Shown: in pieces, positions 21,569 through 32,938 of the stretch | Numbering within the stretch: position 1 is the first letter of the stretch | How the letters are laid out: each line of letters opens with the position of its first letter | Notes under the pieces: generated by a model | Database searches by the model: none | The model's input: only the letters and a program-made list of their open reading frames with translations | What the model was told of the DNA's origin: nothing | Program-made: the position numbers and the translations under genes | DNA from: Narthecium ossifragum | Lineage: Eukaryota > Streptophyta > Magnoliopsida > Dioscoreales > Nartheciaceae | Length of the DNA: 64,000 nt | Direction of reading: 5' to 3' | Assembly: GCA_963920575.1 (NCBI GenBank) | Contig: OY986963.1 | Location: forward strand, 4,378,896 to 4,442,895

Positions 21569-23718
21569 TGGAAAGCTAGAGAAGCCAGAGTGGTGCTTGC
21601 TTGCATGTATTGTTGTGAGACAACACAAGAGGGAGGCATAATGTAGACAGATCACTTGAGAGTACTATCTCTTCTCCTACCTAACTCTTAACATATATAT
21701 ATCAAGGGCATCAATGCATTGCTATGGCTTTATATATGTGTGTGTACTTGATTGTTTTGTAGGACAGCCCTAGCCTTTTGGTGCAGCCATGAAGGGGATA
21801 TGTATGAGTTTCATGATTAGTGGTCCTATATAATGTTCATAATGTACATGGATCACTGTCATAATTCTTTCTCTTTTTCACTCTCTTTGAATATGTATTG
21901 AGAGTGTTCCAACCTGGAAGCAGGTTCTGTTTTTTTGCAGTTAGATAATGGCAACTTTATAGAACAGTTCTTGGTGACGTAAATCTGAACTTGCAATAAT
22001 ATAAGCAACTAACTGATCCCCAGCTAGCTTTTTAAAGAGACCAAACTTAGCCTTTAAATCCATCTAATATGCTGTCCATGCATCGTTACCCTCTAGAAGA
22101 ATGGGCCTAATTGCCTATATCTTAGCTTGTACTCAACAATCTTCCTATCCTTAGGAGAAACAAACCTTGAAGTCATTTTTTGGTAGTGTTACTATATATC
22201 TTTATATGAGCTGTAATCAAAGGATCATTATCATGTTTAATTCAGCTACCAAAGCATGAAGATTTAATTAGGGAAGCAATGGAGGGTTAGGAGGATAAAA
22301 AATTCTAGGAAATGATATATATGTATGTATATGGAAACTAATATAGTATAACTTCAATGTCTTAATTCCATACAAGTTTTGCAATACTGCCAACCCATCT
22401 GCATGTACAGTAAACATATGTATATATATCTGTAGAAGAAACTAGAGATTGATAAAATTAATTTTTAACAATATTTCTCTTGTTCTACATAAACTTAGTT
22501 TGCAATCAAGCCTCTAGTATCCTGCATTTGAAGACTCATGCTCAGTTGCTAGGATTTCTATTATAACAGTGGCTATTAATTGCAGGTCCTATGCCTCTCG
22601 GCTTTGTTCTTGTGGAAATACTTATTTCATAATACATAGCTTGAGTAATTTGTATGTAAGAATGGTAAGAATGGTAAGCCAATGTATAAGCTTTTATATT
22701 GCAAAGATGTTAGTAGATGTGTTAAAAACATGTTTAAACAGCTATACTATTTGACAATGTCGAAAATACAGGGGAGGCTCTGTCCGTTTTATTTCTTAAA
22801 TTCAAATTGTGATGTTGGCTTTTATATATTTGTCTATTATACACATTGTATTTATGTTTCTAAATGCTAATTCTCTTCTTTTGTTTCCTTTTTATATACA
22901 GGATACTTGATCTATTACATCAATGTTAGATGGTGCGGATATCGATCGGACATGTTTTGGATATTAATGTAATTTAAGTGTACTCTTTTGAATTAACATA
23001 ATTATGTAACTTTGATGTATGCAGAAACTATCCTTTTGTATAAGCAACATACAAAGCTGTTTGTTTATGAAATATATTTTATGGTATGAATTATTTTCAT
23101 TTGAATCATAATAATGTGTTTGTTTGTTTAGAGAAAAATAGTGCTTATAGTTAAAGATTAATTTTTAAATTAAAATATAAAATAATAAAAATTAGGTTTG
23201 ATGACAAATTTTAGTGACAAAAAAAATTGTCACTAAAACAAGATTCAGTATTGTGTGACAAACTTAGATAGCATTTGTTGTCACTAATAATGGAATTAGT
23301 GACAAACAATGTTGTTAGTACTTGTCACTGTAAATACTTTTAGTGACAACCGTTTTATTGTCAGTATAAACTACTTTCAGTGGCAATATCACTTGTCACT
23401 ATAAAATATATGTTGTCATAAATAAAATCTAATTATAGTGTATTTCAACATATAGTGACAACACATTTATTTACAGTGACAACAATGATTGTCACAAATT
23501 CAAATCAACTGTGACAAGTGTAGTCGTCACAGATAAATAACTTTCAGTGACGGGTACTCTCGTCACTGAAAGTAACTGATTTTGTGACAACGCAACAAAG
23601 TTGTCACTGAAACTTTCAGCCACGGAGGTATAGGCGACGACCCTAAACTCGTCACTAAAAGTTTTCTGTGACGGATTTCAGGGTATTAGTGACAAGTTTT
23701 ATTGTCACTACTGTAGTG
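21569..23718. mobile_element. CACTA-like transposon, right part
   Basis: From 23175 to 23718 the motifs TTGTCACTA and TAGTGACAA alternate many times, as CACTA subterminal repeats do, and the segment ends ACTGTAGTG at 23718. The following sequence AATCCATTATCACC matches 51749-51762 in unit B, where no element is present, so the edge is exact. 21569-23170 is AT-rich with no clear protein. The left end (expected CACTACAG) was not found and may lie in the gap or be deleted. Confidence 0.65.
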
Positions 23719-24547
23719 AATCCATTATCACCATTGAGCACTAACTACTTGAGCTTAGTGTTTATAAGTAGTATATTCTTTCGAATGTCCACGGGCGCAA
23801 TTAACATTTTTGTAGATCTAATTGTTGTGCAGAGGTCTAGTGGTACAACCAACACTATGCATAAGATTAAAGTGCATTGTCAGTGTGTCATAATCTAATT
23901 GTTGTGTTAAAGCTGTTTATGTGCGAACAGAATTACTAGAAGGACGCTGATTTGGGAAGGTTAAGGACAGTAGATATCTACCAATTTATTCACCTAGTTT
24001 ATCGATAGAACACTAATTATGGATTAGATCAACCAATCGGTAAATATATACTGATTAAATGTATCAATCATCTAATCAGTAAAACACTATCAATTGGTTG
24101 TTCTAATTCATTGCTAGAACACTACCAATGAATTAGATGCGACAATCAGTATCGGAATGTGCAACGTACATGATCATGTGCATGGATCTTTATCCATACT
24201 AGAAACGGTAACATAGACGACGAGTCTCCCGGCTCTTCCAAAAGAGAGAGAACATAGACGACCAGTACAACTAGAACATATGATATATCACTTTCATGTG
24301 ACCGATGCATATAAGACTTGACCATTGAGATAATTTACCAATAGACAGCAGGATGAAAAGGTGAAATACGTACGATAACAAATTTATAATGAGATATAAG
24401 AGGCACATGTATATTAGTTTTCGATGGAAAGCAAAAACGAACACCAACTTAGTTGGATTAGGATTTGTGGATGGGTCTTTTGTCTCGATTAGGAATCTGA
24501 GTAACAAGAAAATATCGAGGTATATTATAATTAATGATAAGGGAACC
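23719..24547. repeat. Unit tail, paralogous to 51750-52400
   Basis: Closely similar to unit B downstream sequence (GAGCACTAACTACTTGAGC, then a series of ATCAATCGGTAAA-like repeats). 24280-24540 also matches 4876-5160. No gene. Confidence 0.6.
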
Positions 24548-24555
24548 CCCTTATC

Positions 24556-24915
24556 CAGGGGTGGATCCACGTGTTGAGGTGGAGGGCGACGGAAAAAAAA
24601 AATACCTAATATATATAGAAAACTTAATTGCCCCCCCTCCCAAATTAAATTTGACCCTCATATAATTTACTGATTGGTTAATTCCGTAAATCGAGAATTT
24701 TTTTTTTGATTATGTTCCTAATGAAGATATTATGTAATACTATCAAAGTATAAAAACTCGTATAAAGCAATTGTAATTGTTTACTTTTATAGCTATGGTA
24801 ATGTAATAAGATACTTATTTTGATTTTTTTAATTAATTACTTATATATTTCCTTCTACAGTAAAATTTTTCTATTAAAGTCGTCCTCCTTCATATAAATC
24901 CTGGATCTGCCACTG
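24556..24915. mobile_element. hAT-type MITE, 360 bp, perfect 8-bp target duplication
   Basis: Termini CAGGGGTGGATCCACG and CTGGATCTGCCACTG are imperfect inverted repeats. The duplication CCCTTATC is perfect (24548-24555, 24916-24923). AT-rich, non-coding. The left terminus is shared with 9833-10009. Confidence 0.85.
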
Positions 24916-24923
24916 CCCTTATC

Positions 24924-25130
24924 CCCACACTTATCCTCAAACATCAAAAGCAATCATTACTATTTTATCCACATTCCACCTACCATCACCACTCTACTTT
25001 TTACTATCCCCATACCTTAACCCCACTTTTTCTAACCCCAAGGTCTCAAATCACCGATGATAAAAGAGCCAACTGCTAATATAATTTAAATTTAATATCA
25101 TTGTTAAAGTCCCATAATTTTTATGCTCTT
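24924..25130. other. MITE-like pyrimidine-rich sequence
   Basis: Similar to 34945-35120 (AATCATTACTATTTTATYCACATTCCAC and following). Non-coding. Confidence 0.4.
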
Positions 25131-25910
25131 TGCCAGAGGTGGCAATCCCCGACCCGAGATAAACGGGTTTGGGTTTGGTATAAACGGGTTCGGGTCATAA
25201 ACGGGTCGGGTCGGGTTGACCCGCGGGTTAGACGGGTCAACCCGTTAACCCGTGTTTAACAGTGCTAGGGCAGTAGGGAACCCACTTCCCAGCCACCTAC
25301 CCACACCACAGTACCCACTAGTCACTACCCACTTACCCAACAACCTATGAGTCTATGACCCACTAACCCAGAGTCTGGCGGCGGCTCCCCTGGCGGCCGG
25401 CGATCCTCCCCTACCTCCCCTCGCGATCTCAAATCTCCCTTGGCGATCTCCCCCAGTGATCTCCCCCTATCTCCCCTCGTGATGTCCCCCTATATCCCCT
25501 CGCCTCTCACCCTCTCCTCCTCCCTTGCCTCTCTGCTCCACCCCGGCTCCCCGAGGTCACTCAGCACCGACCACGACCGCCACCGACCATGAACCTCCAT
25601 TGCCGTCCACGACTCAGATCCGACTGCTTTCCGGCCAGATCTATGACCCCCTCGCCACTACGACTCAGATCCGGCAAGATCCGGATGTTTCCCGGCCAGA
25701 TCCAGCCAGATCCCACCAGATCCGGCTGTTCCTGCCCCGATCCGACTGTTTCCTGGCAAGATCTGGCTATTTCCCGGCCAGATCCGGCCAGATCCGGCCA
25801 GATCCGGCCATTTCCCGGCCAGATCCGGCTGTTTCCCTACCGGATCCGGCCGCCGGCGCCGAGCGTCGCCTCTCCCTCCTGGGCCGTGTCGGGTTGCCGT
25901 GGCGGGTCTA
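25131..25910. repeat. GC-rich element with AGATCCGGCC array
   Basis: The start GAGGTGGCAATCCCCGACCC and the many AAACGGGT/GGGTTGACCCG repeats resemble hAT-like ends. Between about 25660 and 25850 the phrase CCAGATCCGG recurs around ten times. The long frames on both strands (25525-25911, 25658-26380) stem from this repeat and cross into the next LTR, so I do not call a gene. Confidence 0.5.
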
Positions 25911-26106
25911 GGAGGGTGATGGACATGACCTCGGGCAACGTCCCTAGTGGCGGCCATGCCGGCCCTGGTGGAGCAAATGGAGAAGGCCATGTTGTTCAGA
26001 GGGTATTTGGGCTCCCGACGTGGACGGAGGCCGAGAAGGAAGAGTTGTGTCGAGGTCTCATCGGGCGGCGTTGGATTCCAGTTAAAACTGGGCCTCGGGG
26101 ACGGGA
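25911..26106 (+). repeat. Internal segment of the composite insertion
   Basis: Aligns with 44470-44663 and carries CGGGA (26102-26106), the left target duplication of the next LTR. Confidence 0.55.
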
Positions 26107-28703
26107 TGTGAGAGCCCGTTCCTCCATCCTGGTCTAACCGGGTTAGGTCGAGGGTCTGGCCCGTTTGGCCTTGTTTCACGATCGGTTTGATCGCGGAGAC
26201 CCCAAGGGTAATTTGGTAAATTGCGCCTTGCCGGTCGGTTTCACACCCACGATGTACACACGCTGTCTTGGATTGATGAATGTGTTTGATTAGATCCTTG
26301 TAGGCACTCTCGATCAAAAGATCGAAGCTCGATCGGGCAAGATCGAGACGGACGACCGAGATTAGCTCTGGCTGACTCACCCCGACCCTGTAGCAGGTCG
26401 GTTGGGTATTGTAGCAGTCGGTTCATGACCCGCTACAAATACCCCCTCACCTCCTCTTTTCCTCTCTTTTCTTTCTCCTGCTCCCCGTAACCCTTCTTCT
26501 CCTTCCTTCTCCTTTCCTTCCCATCATGAGTGAAGCCTTGAGAGAGATGGTGATGCGACAACTTCCCGGAGAACTTGGAGGTGCTCCACGATGAGGGAGG
26601 AGCTGGGTTGGCAGAGGTTTAGCGGTTGGTTTAGCGCAAATGTAGGATTTCTCTTTTGAGCTTGTTTTGATGTCCCTTGTTGATTAGATGCATAAATACT
26701 TGATTAAATCATGCTAGATGATTGACAACTATCTGAAGTTTGATTGAGGTTTTAATTGGATTTAAGTTGGATTTAAGCATATTTTCATTGATGTGTTTCG
26801 GGATTTTCTGTTTCAATTAGAACATCTACCTTGAATACAGCTCCGTACATGCATGATCTCAGTTTGTGGTCTACATGAAAATTGCAGAGTTATGAGTTAT
26901 ATTTCACATGCAACTGATTTCATGATTTTTGGAGCTATTTACAATGTTTGGTAAATTAAATGGTCTGTCTGTGATGAAACATGACAGATTTAAGCAAGAT
27001 TTCATCATGTTAATTTCCGGACTTTTGGTTTAATTAGAACAGTGGTGCTACAACGTGATTTCCGATATGTCCGTACATAATATCAGTTATTTTTCTAAAT
27101 GAAAGTCGTAGATTGACGCGTTATCTTTCAACTAAAATTGGTTTCAGGATTGTTGGAGCTATGTAGAATTTCTGGTAAATTAAATGAAATGTATGTGCTG
27201 AAAAAAGGCAATCATCTTAATTAGTGTAATTAAGTTGTTTTTCATTATTAAATGGATCTTATCTTTGTAGGGGATTATCTTAGTGATATTTAGGTGTGAC
27301 CTACAAAGTTTGGTTTCAATCCGATTTATTTTCAAAAGGATTTTGACTGGGTTTATCAAATCTGAGATTTAATCGAAATTGTAAGTCTTCATTGGTTTGC
27401 TTTTATCCGATCAATCAGATCTTTGGGTATGTGATTCGGGCTATGCTGTTACGTAGGCATATCAAATTTCACATCAATCCAATAGCTAGATTGACAGATA
27501 TGATTTTTTGAAATATCGAGATCGTTTGCTTTAATATCGATAAATTTGGTTTTCAATCTTAGCTTAGATATATTATTATTATATCTGTTTAAGCCCGTGT
27601 GCGGCTTGTGGTTGAACCAGGGGAGTCACGCTCTTCTGGGATGTGTAGAATAAATGAGCCTTAAGTACGCCGTCAGCTTAGTTTAAAATATTATTATATT
27701 ATTGTCATAGCTGTTTGTTAGCTTAGCTGGAGTTGTATCCTGTTTGTAGGCCTGAGCGCCTATTTATTCGCTTATTATAGACCAATTCTATGTTTACCCT
27801 TGGCAAGCTGTGTGTTGCGCATGGTCTTGTGTAATACCTGACATATTGTTGCATGACTGAATTCTTATCAGTGTATGATCATACATTAATTGTTTGCACT
27901 AGATGTATTCCTTGGCTAGGCGTGAGCAATGGGTTAATTGCCGATCTGGAGGCTCGGGCAGCTCGAATCTAGCCTTAGGACCGAGGCTAGGTAGCAAGGT
28001 CTATGATATAATTTGTTATAATAATCTAATGATTTCATATGACTGTCTAGTTGGTTGCAATTGCTTTGATCAAGGTTTAGAGGTCGTTCTATAGGTTCCA
28101 GTCTCAGTTCGTTGATAGGGGAAGTTATGTAGTGCACCGGGTTCTACCCCTGTTGTTTCATTGTTGAGGGGCTTGGTTGAGAGGGACGATTGTTGACAGT
28201 ACCAGAGGTCATCAGGGTGCGTGCCCTGGGGTAGACGGTGAGCGTAACGTGGAGTTCCCCTAAAGATGAGTTGGAACCTTGGACTTTACTGTTCCCTTCC
28301 TTTGTGATCGTCATAGCATAGAATCCTATGGAGCTTATTGCTCGCTGTTACCCATGCTACATTTTACAGGTGCAGGCGTCAGCTCTTCTTTTGTAGCACC
28401 TGCTGGACAGACTCTTGGTGGCGTGTTGACCTATGGAGGTGTTCTATGACTTGGGTTCATTTTATCTCGTTGGATTATTTAAATGTATAATTTCCTCTGT
28501 AAGGATTTTTTTGAGGTTTCATTATACGTCTTGAGGATAATATTGTATCAGAATCTTGAATTATATTAGAGATTTTATTATTGACCCCAAATCAATTGTT
28601 AATTAGTTGTATTATTTTATTATAAACGCGTCAGTGATGGATTGAATAGAGTAGGAACCCTCACACCTCGACCCGGATGGGTTTTATGGGTCGGGGTGTG
28701 ACA
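26107..28703 (+). mobile_element. Solo LTR, 2597 bp
   Basis: Starts TGTGAGAGCCCG, ends GGTCGGGGTGTGACA; flanks CGGGA (26102-26106) and CGAGA (28704-28708). The uninterrupted sequence at 18296-18306 reads CGGGAGGTGTC, so the duplication was CGGGA with one later change. A promoter-like segment CGCTACAAATACCCC lies at 26431-26445, followed by a polypyrimidine tract. Upstream are two GATC-type hairpins (26310-26325 and 26328-26347). The copy at 44664-47266 occupies the same position of the duplicated unit. No internal coding region. Confidence 0.88.
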
Positions 28704-28992
28704 CGAGAGGTGTCAACGGCGTTGTCACGCGGAGCGGAGCTGACGAAACCTGGAGGAGGAGTTGTCGCGGCCTCACCAGGGGAGGGTGGAAGTTTCGTGA
28801 GGAGGGCGGATCTGGTCGGATCTAGGAGGGTGGTGGACCATACCTCATGCGGATTCCGGTGTTGGTTCTCGTTGTCGCGACCAAGGGAGGGACGACGCTA
28901 GGCGTTGGATCACGTCGAGGAAGGTGTAGCGGGGTCATGGTGCTTGGAGTGGCGAACGGTGACGGCGGCGGGTTCAGGGTGCTTGGGTTATG
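28704..28992 (+). repeat. Internal segment of the composite insertion
   Basis: Continues the GC-rich element; ends with TTATG (28988-28992), the left target duplication of the following LTR. 28915-28990 aligns with 47700-47776. Confidence 0.55.
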
Positions 28993-29875
28993 TGTCGCGC
29001 CTCGACCCGCGAAAGCCCAATCGGGACGGGCGACGCGAACCGAAACCTACAAAACGCGGAAGAAAAGCTGACGAGGGTTCCCTCTAACCTATTGGTCTCC
29101 CTAACATTTCACCAAAAGCACCCTCAATTAAAACAACAATGATTAACATAACCTCGAACCACAGATTAAAACTCAAAGTGTTAATATATACAAATCCTAG
29201 GAGAGGGGAAGATTCGAATACAACATTACTCCCGTATGAGACTAACTAACAAAAGGGTAAAAGCAGTAAATATTGCCACCTCTCAAAGTCCACCAGGCGT
29301 CGCCACACCGCCGACCAACTGCCCGGTAGGGGCCACAGAGGAAGAACTGAGCCTGCACTTGCAAAACGCAGCCCGGGTAGGTGTGAGCACTAAGCTCAGT
29401 AGGGATCTACACTACGACACACAGAAGGAAGAGGGAAACGCAACAGTGTCGCCCTTAAGTAGGACCTGGGTGTACACAGGGGTCCCATAACCCCACCGCG
29501 TGTCCCTGAGGCCCAGGGACGGCACTCAGTAACAGGAACAACACTGGCGACACGAAAGGTCAGCACAGTGGGAGACCAGCTACACCTCAGCATCCGACTC
29601 AAGGCCGACACGACCTCTACAATCATCAAGCCACAAGTGTACCAGTCATCTAAGCCTATCATCGAATCGACTGGACACCACAATTCAAACCGGGTCCAAA
29701 CCACCCAACCCCGGTCCTAGGGCTAAGTCCGAGCTTCCAGCCTCGGGACGGCGACCCAAAGATCTCCCACGCCCTAACCAATGCAACTAATGCACACAAC
29801 AACAATGCATGCTATGACATACACAGATAAGAAGCAAAGCATGCAACAGTATGTCAAGCGTCATATAAGTCTATC

Positions 29876-29916
29876 GGATCGCTGCAGCGGTACTACCGAC
29901 CGCTGCCAGCCGATCC
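29876..29916. other. Conserved hairpin inside the LTR
   Basis: GGATCG and GCAGCGG pair with CCGCTGC and CGATCC, with a 9-nt apical loop (TACTACCGA). Its counterpart lies at 15076-15116. Confidence 0.6.
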
Positions 29917-30983
29917 GCAGCGGGTCCCGGCATTACGGCGGTACCACGACCGTCAACCGCGAACTCCTGCAACGGGATGCAACCCCGAAAACCGCTGATA
30001 AACAGTAAACAATATAATATTATATTCCGAAATATAATATTATATTCAAACACCCAAAACCTCTACTTAGGGGTTAATTGATCTCGTCGATCCGACGTCC
30101 CAACGACGTCGGATTCAAGATCCAACTTAGCCATCAGTAGGTGTATAAACCAGGATCAACATCCAAAAATCATAATCATCCAAAGGATGGATTAACGGGA
30201 AAATACAAATCAAAACCGCTAATCAACTCACTTACCAATTTAATTGCTGCAACGCAGCCCTCCAGAAAACAATTCATAAGAAATCGTAAATAAATCAGAA
30301 AATTACGAAACAAGATGGAATGGAAAGCTAACGAATAGCTCTACAACTCTTATGTTTATGAAAAGCCAAGATCATGTACACACCGGCCGAAAAACTCGCC
30401 GCAAGCCGGCTGTTCTTCAAGAACAGCAGAAAACCAGAAATCCGAGACTAATCATGCATAAAACCTACTCAAATCTCAACTGATTAACATGAAACTTAAA
30501 TCATTAATTCTAACAGGTATAAGGAATCCAACAAAATAAGGATCAACAAGATCCAACGGCTAGATCTAGAGAACAACCGGAAACAACTTCAGTAGGTATA
30601 ACCCTACCTAGCTGCGCTTTCCTCGGCTGATTCCCCGCGAGTTGATCACTAACAAGGTTCCAAACGACTTCAGGGATCTTCCTCTCGTTGTCACGGATCC
30701 AACGAGTCTTAGAACGCCGAAAAAGGTGGTCGAAGGAGGGAGAACGGAGGTGATGAAGCTCGCTGCCGGAAATAGGGGAGAGAAGCAGAGGTTTCGGGAG
30801 AAGAAGAAAAGAGAGGAGAAGGAGGAAGAGGAGGGGAAGAAAAGAGGGGAAAGGGGGAGGGGAAAGCCGGAGGAAGGGGGAAAAAGTGAGGGGAGGGGAG
30901 GGAAAGTCCTCCTGCTCTGACAGGGGAGAGCGACGGCCAACGGCGGCCGTCCTCGCGAAGCAGAAAACCAACCGACTTATGAA

Positions 30984-31072
30984 TGATCGATCCTTCCTCA
31001 AGGGCGGATCGATCCTTCATGACGATTTCTGGCACCACAAGTATCGATCTTCTAGCTAGGAAGGATCGATCC
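30984..31072. repeat. Two palindrome pairs with 12-nt spacer
   Basis: Pair 1: TGATCGATCC 30984-30993 and GGATCGATCC 31006-31015. Pair 2: GTATCGATCT 31041-31050 and GGATCGATCC 31063-31072. Both spacers are 12 nt, as in the unrelated LTR at 17509-17880. Confidence 0.9.
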
Positions 31073-31283
31073 TCTTTGTGCTGAAAGCTAAACTTGGGCA
31101 AGAACTCAAGCCCAAATCCGGATCTTTCGATCCCGGGTCCCACTAACCGTTCTAAACAAACACTAACACATACAAGGCCAGTGTGTGCACACGTGGGTGT
31201 GAAACAAACCAACAAGGCGCAATTTACCAAATTGCCCTTGCGGTCTACAACGAGCCACAGGGGTAGAGGGACAGGTCCTCACA

Positions 31284-31436
31284 GTATGTGTCGGCTTGGT
31301 GGAAAGAGTAAGAGGAGAGAGAGAAATCGGGGAAAATTGGAAAAATATGAAGAAAATTATAGAAGAAAAGTGGAGGTGATTGAAGAGACCCTTGGAGAAG
31401 AATCTGAGTCAATTAAGTTATCATTTAAAGAGTTAA
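31284..31436 (+). repeat. Internal segment of the composite insertion
   Basis: GGCTTGGTGGAAAGAGTAAG and following, aligning with 47785-47965. No gene. Confidence 0.5.
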
Positions 31437-31910
31437 AATGATGAAAATGCAAGAAAAATAAAAATGCATTTAAAAAGATGAAAATGCATTGAAAAAGATA
31501 AAAAAATGCATTTAGAAAGATGAACACTCATTTAAAAAGATGTAAATGCATTTAAAAGATAAAAATAAAGTTAAAAAGATGAAAATGGAGTTAAAAAGAT
31601 AAAAATAGAGTTAAAAAGATAAAAATGCATGAAAGATAAAAATGCATTTTCATCTTTCTGATAATTTTCATCTTCCTGATCTATTTTCATCTTGATCGAT
31701 TTTCATCTTTGTTGATCTATTTTCATCTTTCTGATAAAAATGCATTTAAAAAGATGAAAATGAATTTAAAAGATGATGAAAATGGAGTTAAAAAGATAAA
31801 AATGCATTTAAAAAGATGAAAATGAATTTAAAAAGATGAAAACACATTGAAAAAGATTAAAACACTAATTTAAAAAAGATAAAAATGAATTTAGAAAGAT
31901 GAAAAATCAT
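31437..31910. repeat. AAAAAGATGAAAATGCAT array with inverted core
   Basis: About 18-20 bp units of TTTAAAAAGATGAAAATGCA run on the plus strand, are replaced by the reverse complement (TTTTCATCTT) between about 31644 and 31730, then resume on the plus strand. The unit B copy is at 47965-48480. Confidence 0.85.
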
Positions 31911-32938
31911 TTTTTCAATTTTAGATGGTCAAGTTTCTAAATTGTTTTGTACAATTTTGATGTGTTAATCAGCTTAATCTAGCTCGATTCCGGTTCGAAT
32001 GTAATCTAATCTGGTCCAAACTGATCCAATCTGGTTGTAATTTGGTCAAGTCTAAATTGCTGGATCTGGGCATGATCGGATTCAGCTTTGACTGAGCCTG
32101 ATGGGCATGATCTGATTGGCTATGGATTAGATCAGATCTAGATTGCTTGGTTGGGCTGAACTAGTTCAAGCCACTTGGCTCGATTGAACCAGCTTAGGCT
32201 GATGGTGCTTGACGAGGAGGACGACCGCAAGTGGGGGGTGGTGGTGGCCGGTGGATATAGGCTGATAGAGTTTGAATATGGAGAAGGAAGGGTCACAAGG
32301 GCGAAGGGGCGTCGGATCTAGTGTCAAATAGGGTTGGGGAGGGGGAAGATGGCGGAGTTGGGTAGGGTCGGCGCTGGATCCGTGAAGTGGACAGAGCTCG
32401 AGGTCTTCGCCGGGGATGGAGGAGAAGAGGTTGGAGCGGCGTCGGGTACCCAATAGTGGAGGAGAAGAGGTCAGATCTGGGTTACGGGGTTCCAGATCTA
32501 ACTATTGTGGAGGACGGCGGGGGCAAAGGCGGTGGTTCTCAACGGCGGTTCTCGGTGGTGGTGGCGTCGGGTTGCAGTAGGGGAGCTCGAGGAGGTGGAG
32601 GCCAGGACAACGGAGGCGTCGGCGTCGGAGGGAGGAACTCGGGGTGGGGTTTGTGGGTGAGGAGGGTCGTCGGGGTCCTAGGCGACGATGGACGGGTCGG
32701 GGCGGCGCCGGAGCTTGCTAACGATCGCCAGAGAGGAGAGGGGAGAGGGGAGAGAGGAGAGAGGAGAGAGGAGAGAGAAAAGGATGGGGAAAAAGAAAAA
32801 AAAACGGAAAAATGATATTTTGGTCTTTTTGAGGTGATTTGGGCTTATTAATTTGAAAAAAATGAGTGTGGGGTTTTTCGCAAAGTGCATGGGGTGTTGG
32901 ACAAGATGGGTTTAGATTTTGGTGTTATGGTCAAATAC
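31911..32938. repeat. Right end of the composite insertion
   Basis: Aligns with 48480-49484. GC-rich stretch 32200-32770 with a GGGGAGAGAGGAGAGA tract (32730-32775), then an AT-rich end. Frames 32166-32453 and 32387-32815 on opposite strands are not preserved in reading frame between copies, so no gene is called. Confidence 0.5.

Larger units (their letters stand above)
28993..31283 (-). mobile_element. Solo LTR, 2291 bp, sister of the 14098 LTR
   Basis: Plus strand TGTCGCGCCTCGACCC to GGTCCTCACA, flanked by TTATG (28988-28992) and GTATG (31284-31288); the empty site in unit B reads GGTATGTTGTCGGC at about 47773. In sense it starts TGTGAGGACCTG. It contains a polypurine tract (30780-30910), two palindrome pairs (30984-31072), a hairpin (29876-29916) and a doubled AATATAATATTATATT palindrome at 30012-30050. 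Confidence 0.87.
13481..32938. mobile_element. Large composite insertion, copy A
   Basis: Units C and D are contiguous at this point (55983-55985 and 63610-63612), whereas units A and B carry extra DNA with ATA on both sides (13478-13480 and 32939-32941). The outer parts are a GC-rich non-autonomous DNA-transposon-like element: left end 13481-14097 with GCTAAAAGCCACATTTGATG; right end 31284-32938, ending in the GGGGTGTTGGACAAGATGGG region. Internal phrases around GGCGTTGGATTCCAGT are tandemly repeated in it. It has since taken in LTRs (14098, 16402, 26107, 28993), the 18.5-25.9 kb stretch with a MITE, LINE piece, ADH fragment and CACTA end, and a hAT MITE. The 18525 junction (near GTATAGTAGTA) may be recombination with the tail of another unit. 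Confidence 0.55.

Noticed and set aside
21008..21655. Frames running through the N gap
   Set aside because: They consist mostly of unknown residues from the 200-N placeholder.
25525..26380. Long overlapping frames on both strands near the AGATCCGGCC array
   Set aside because: They arise from a 10-bp GC-rich repeat, cross the LTR boundary at 26107 and are not kept in the paralogous copy.
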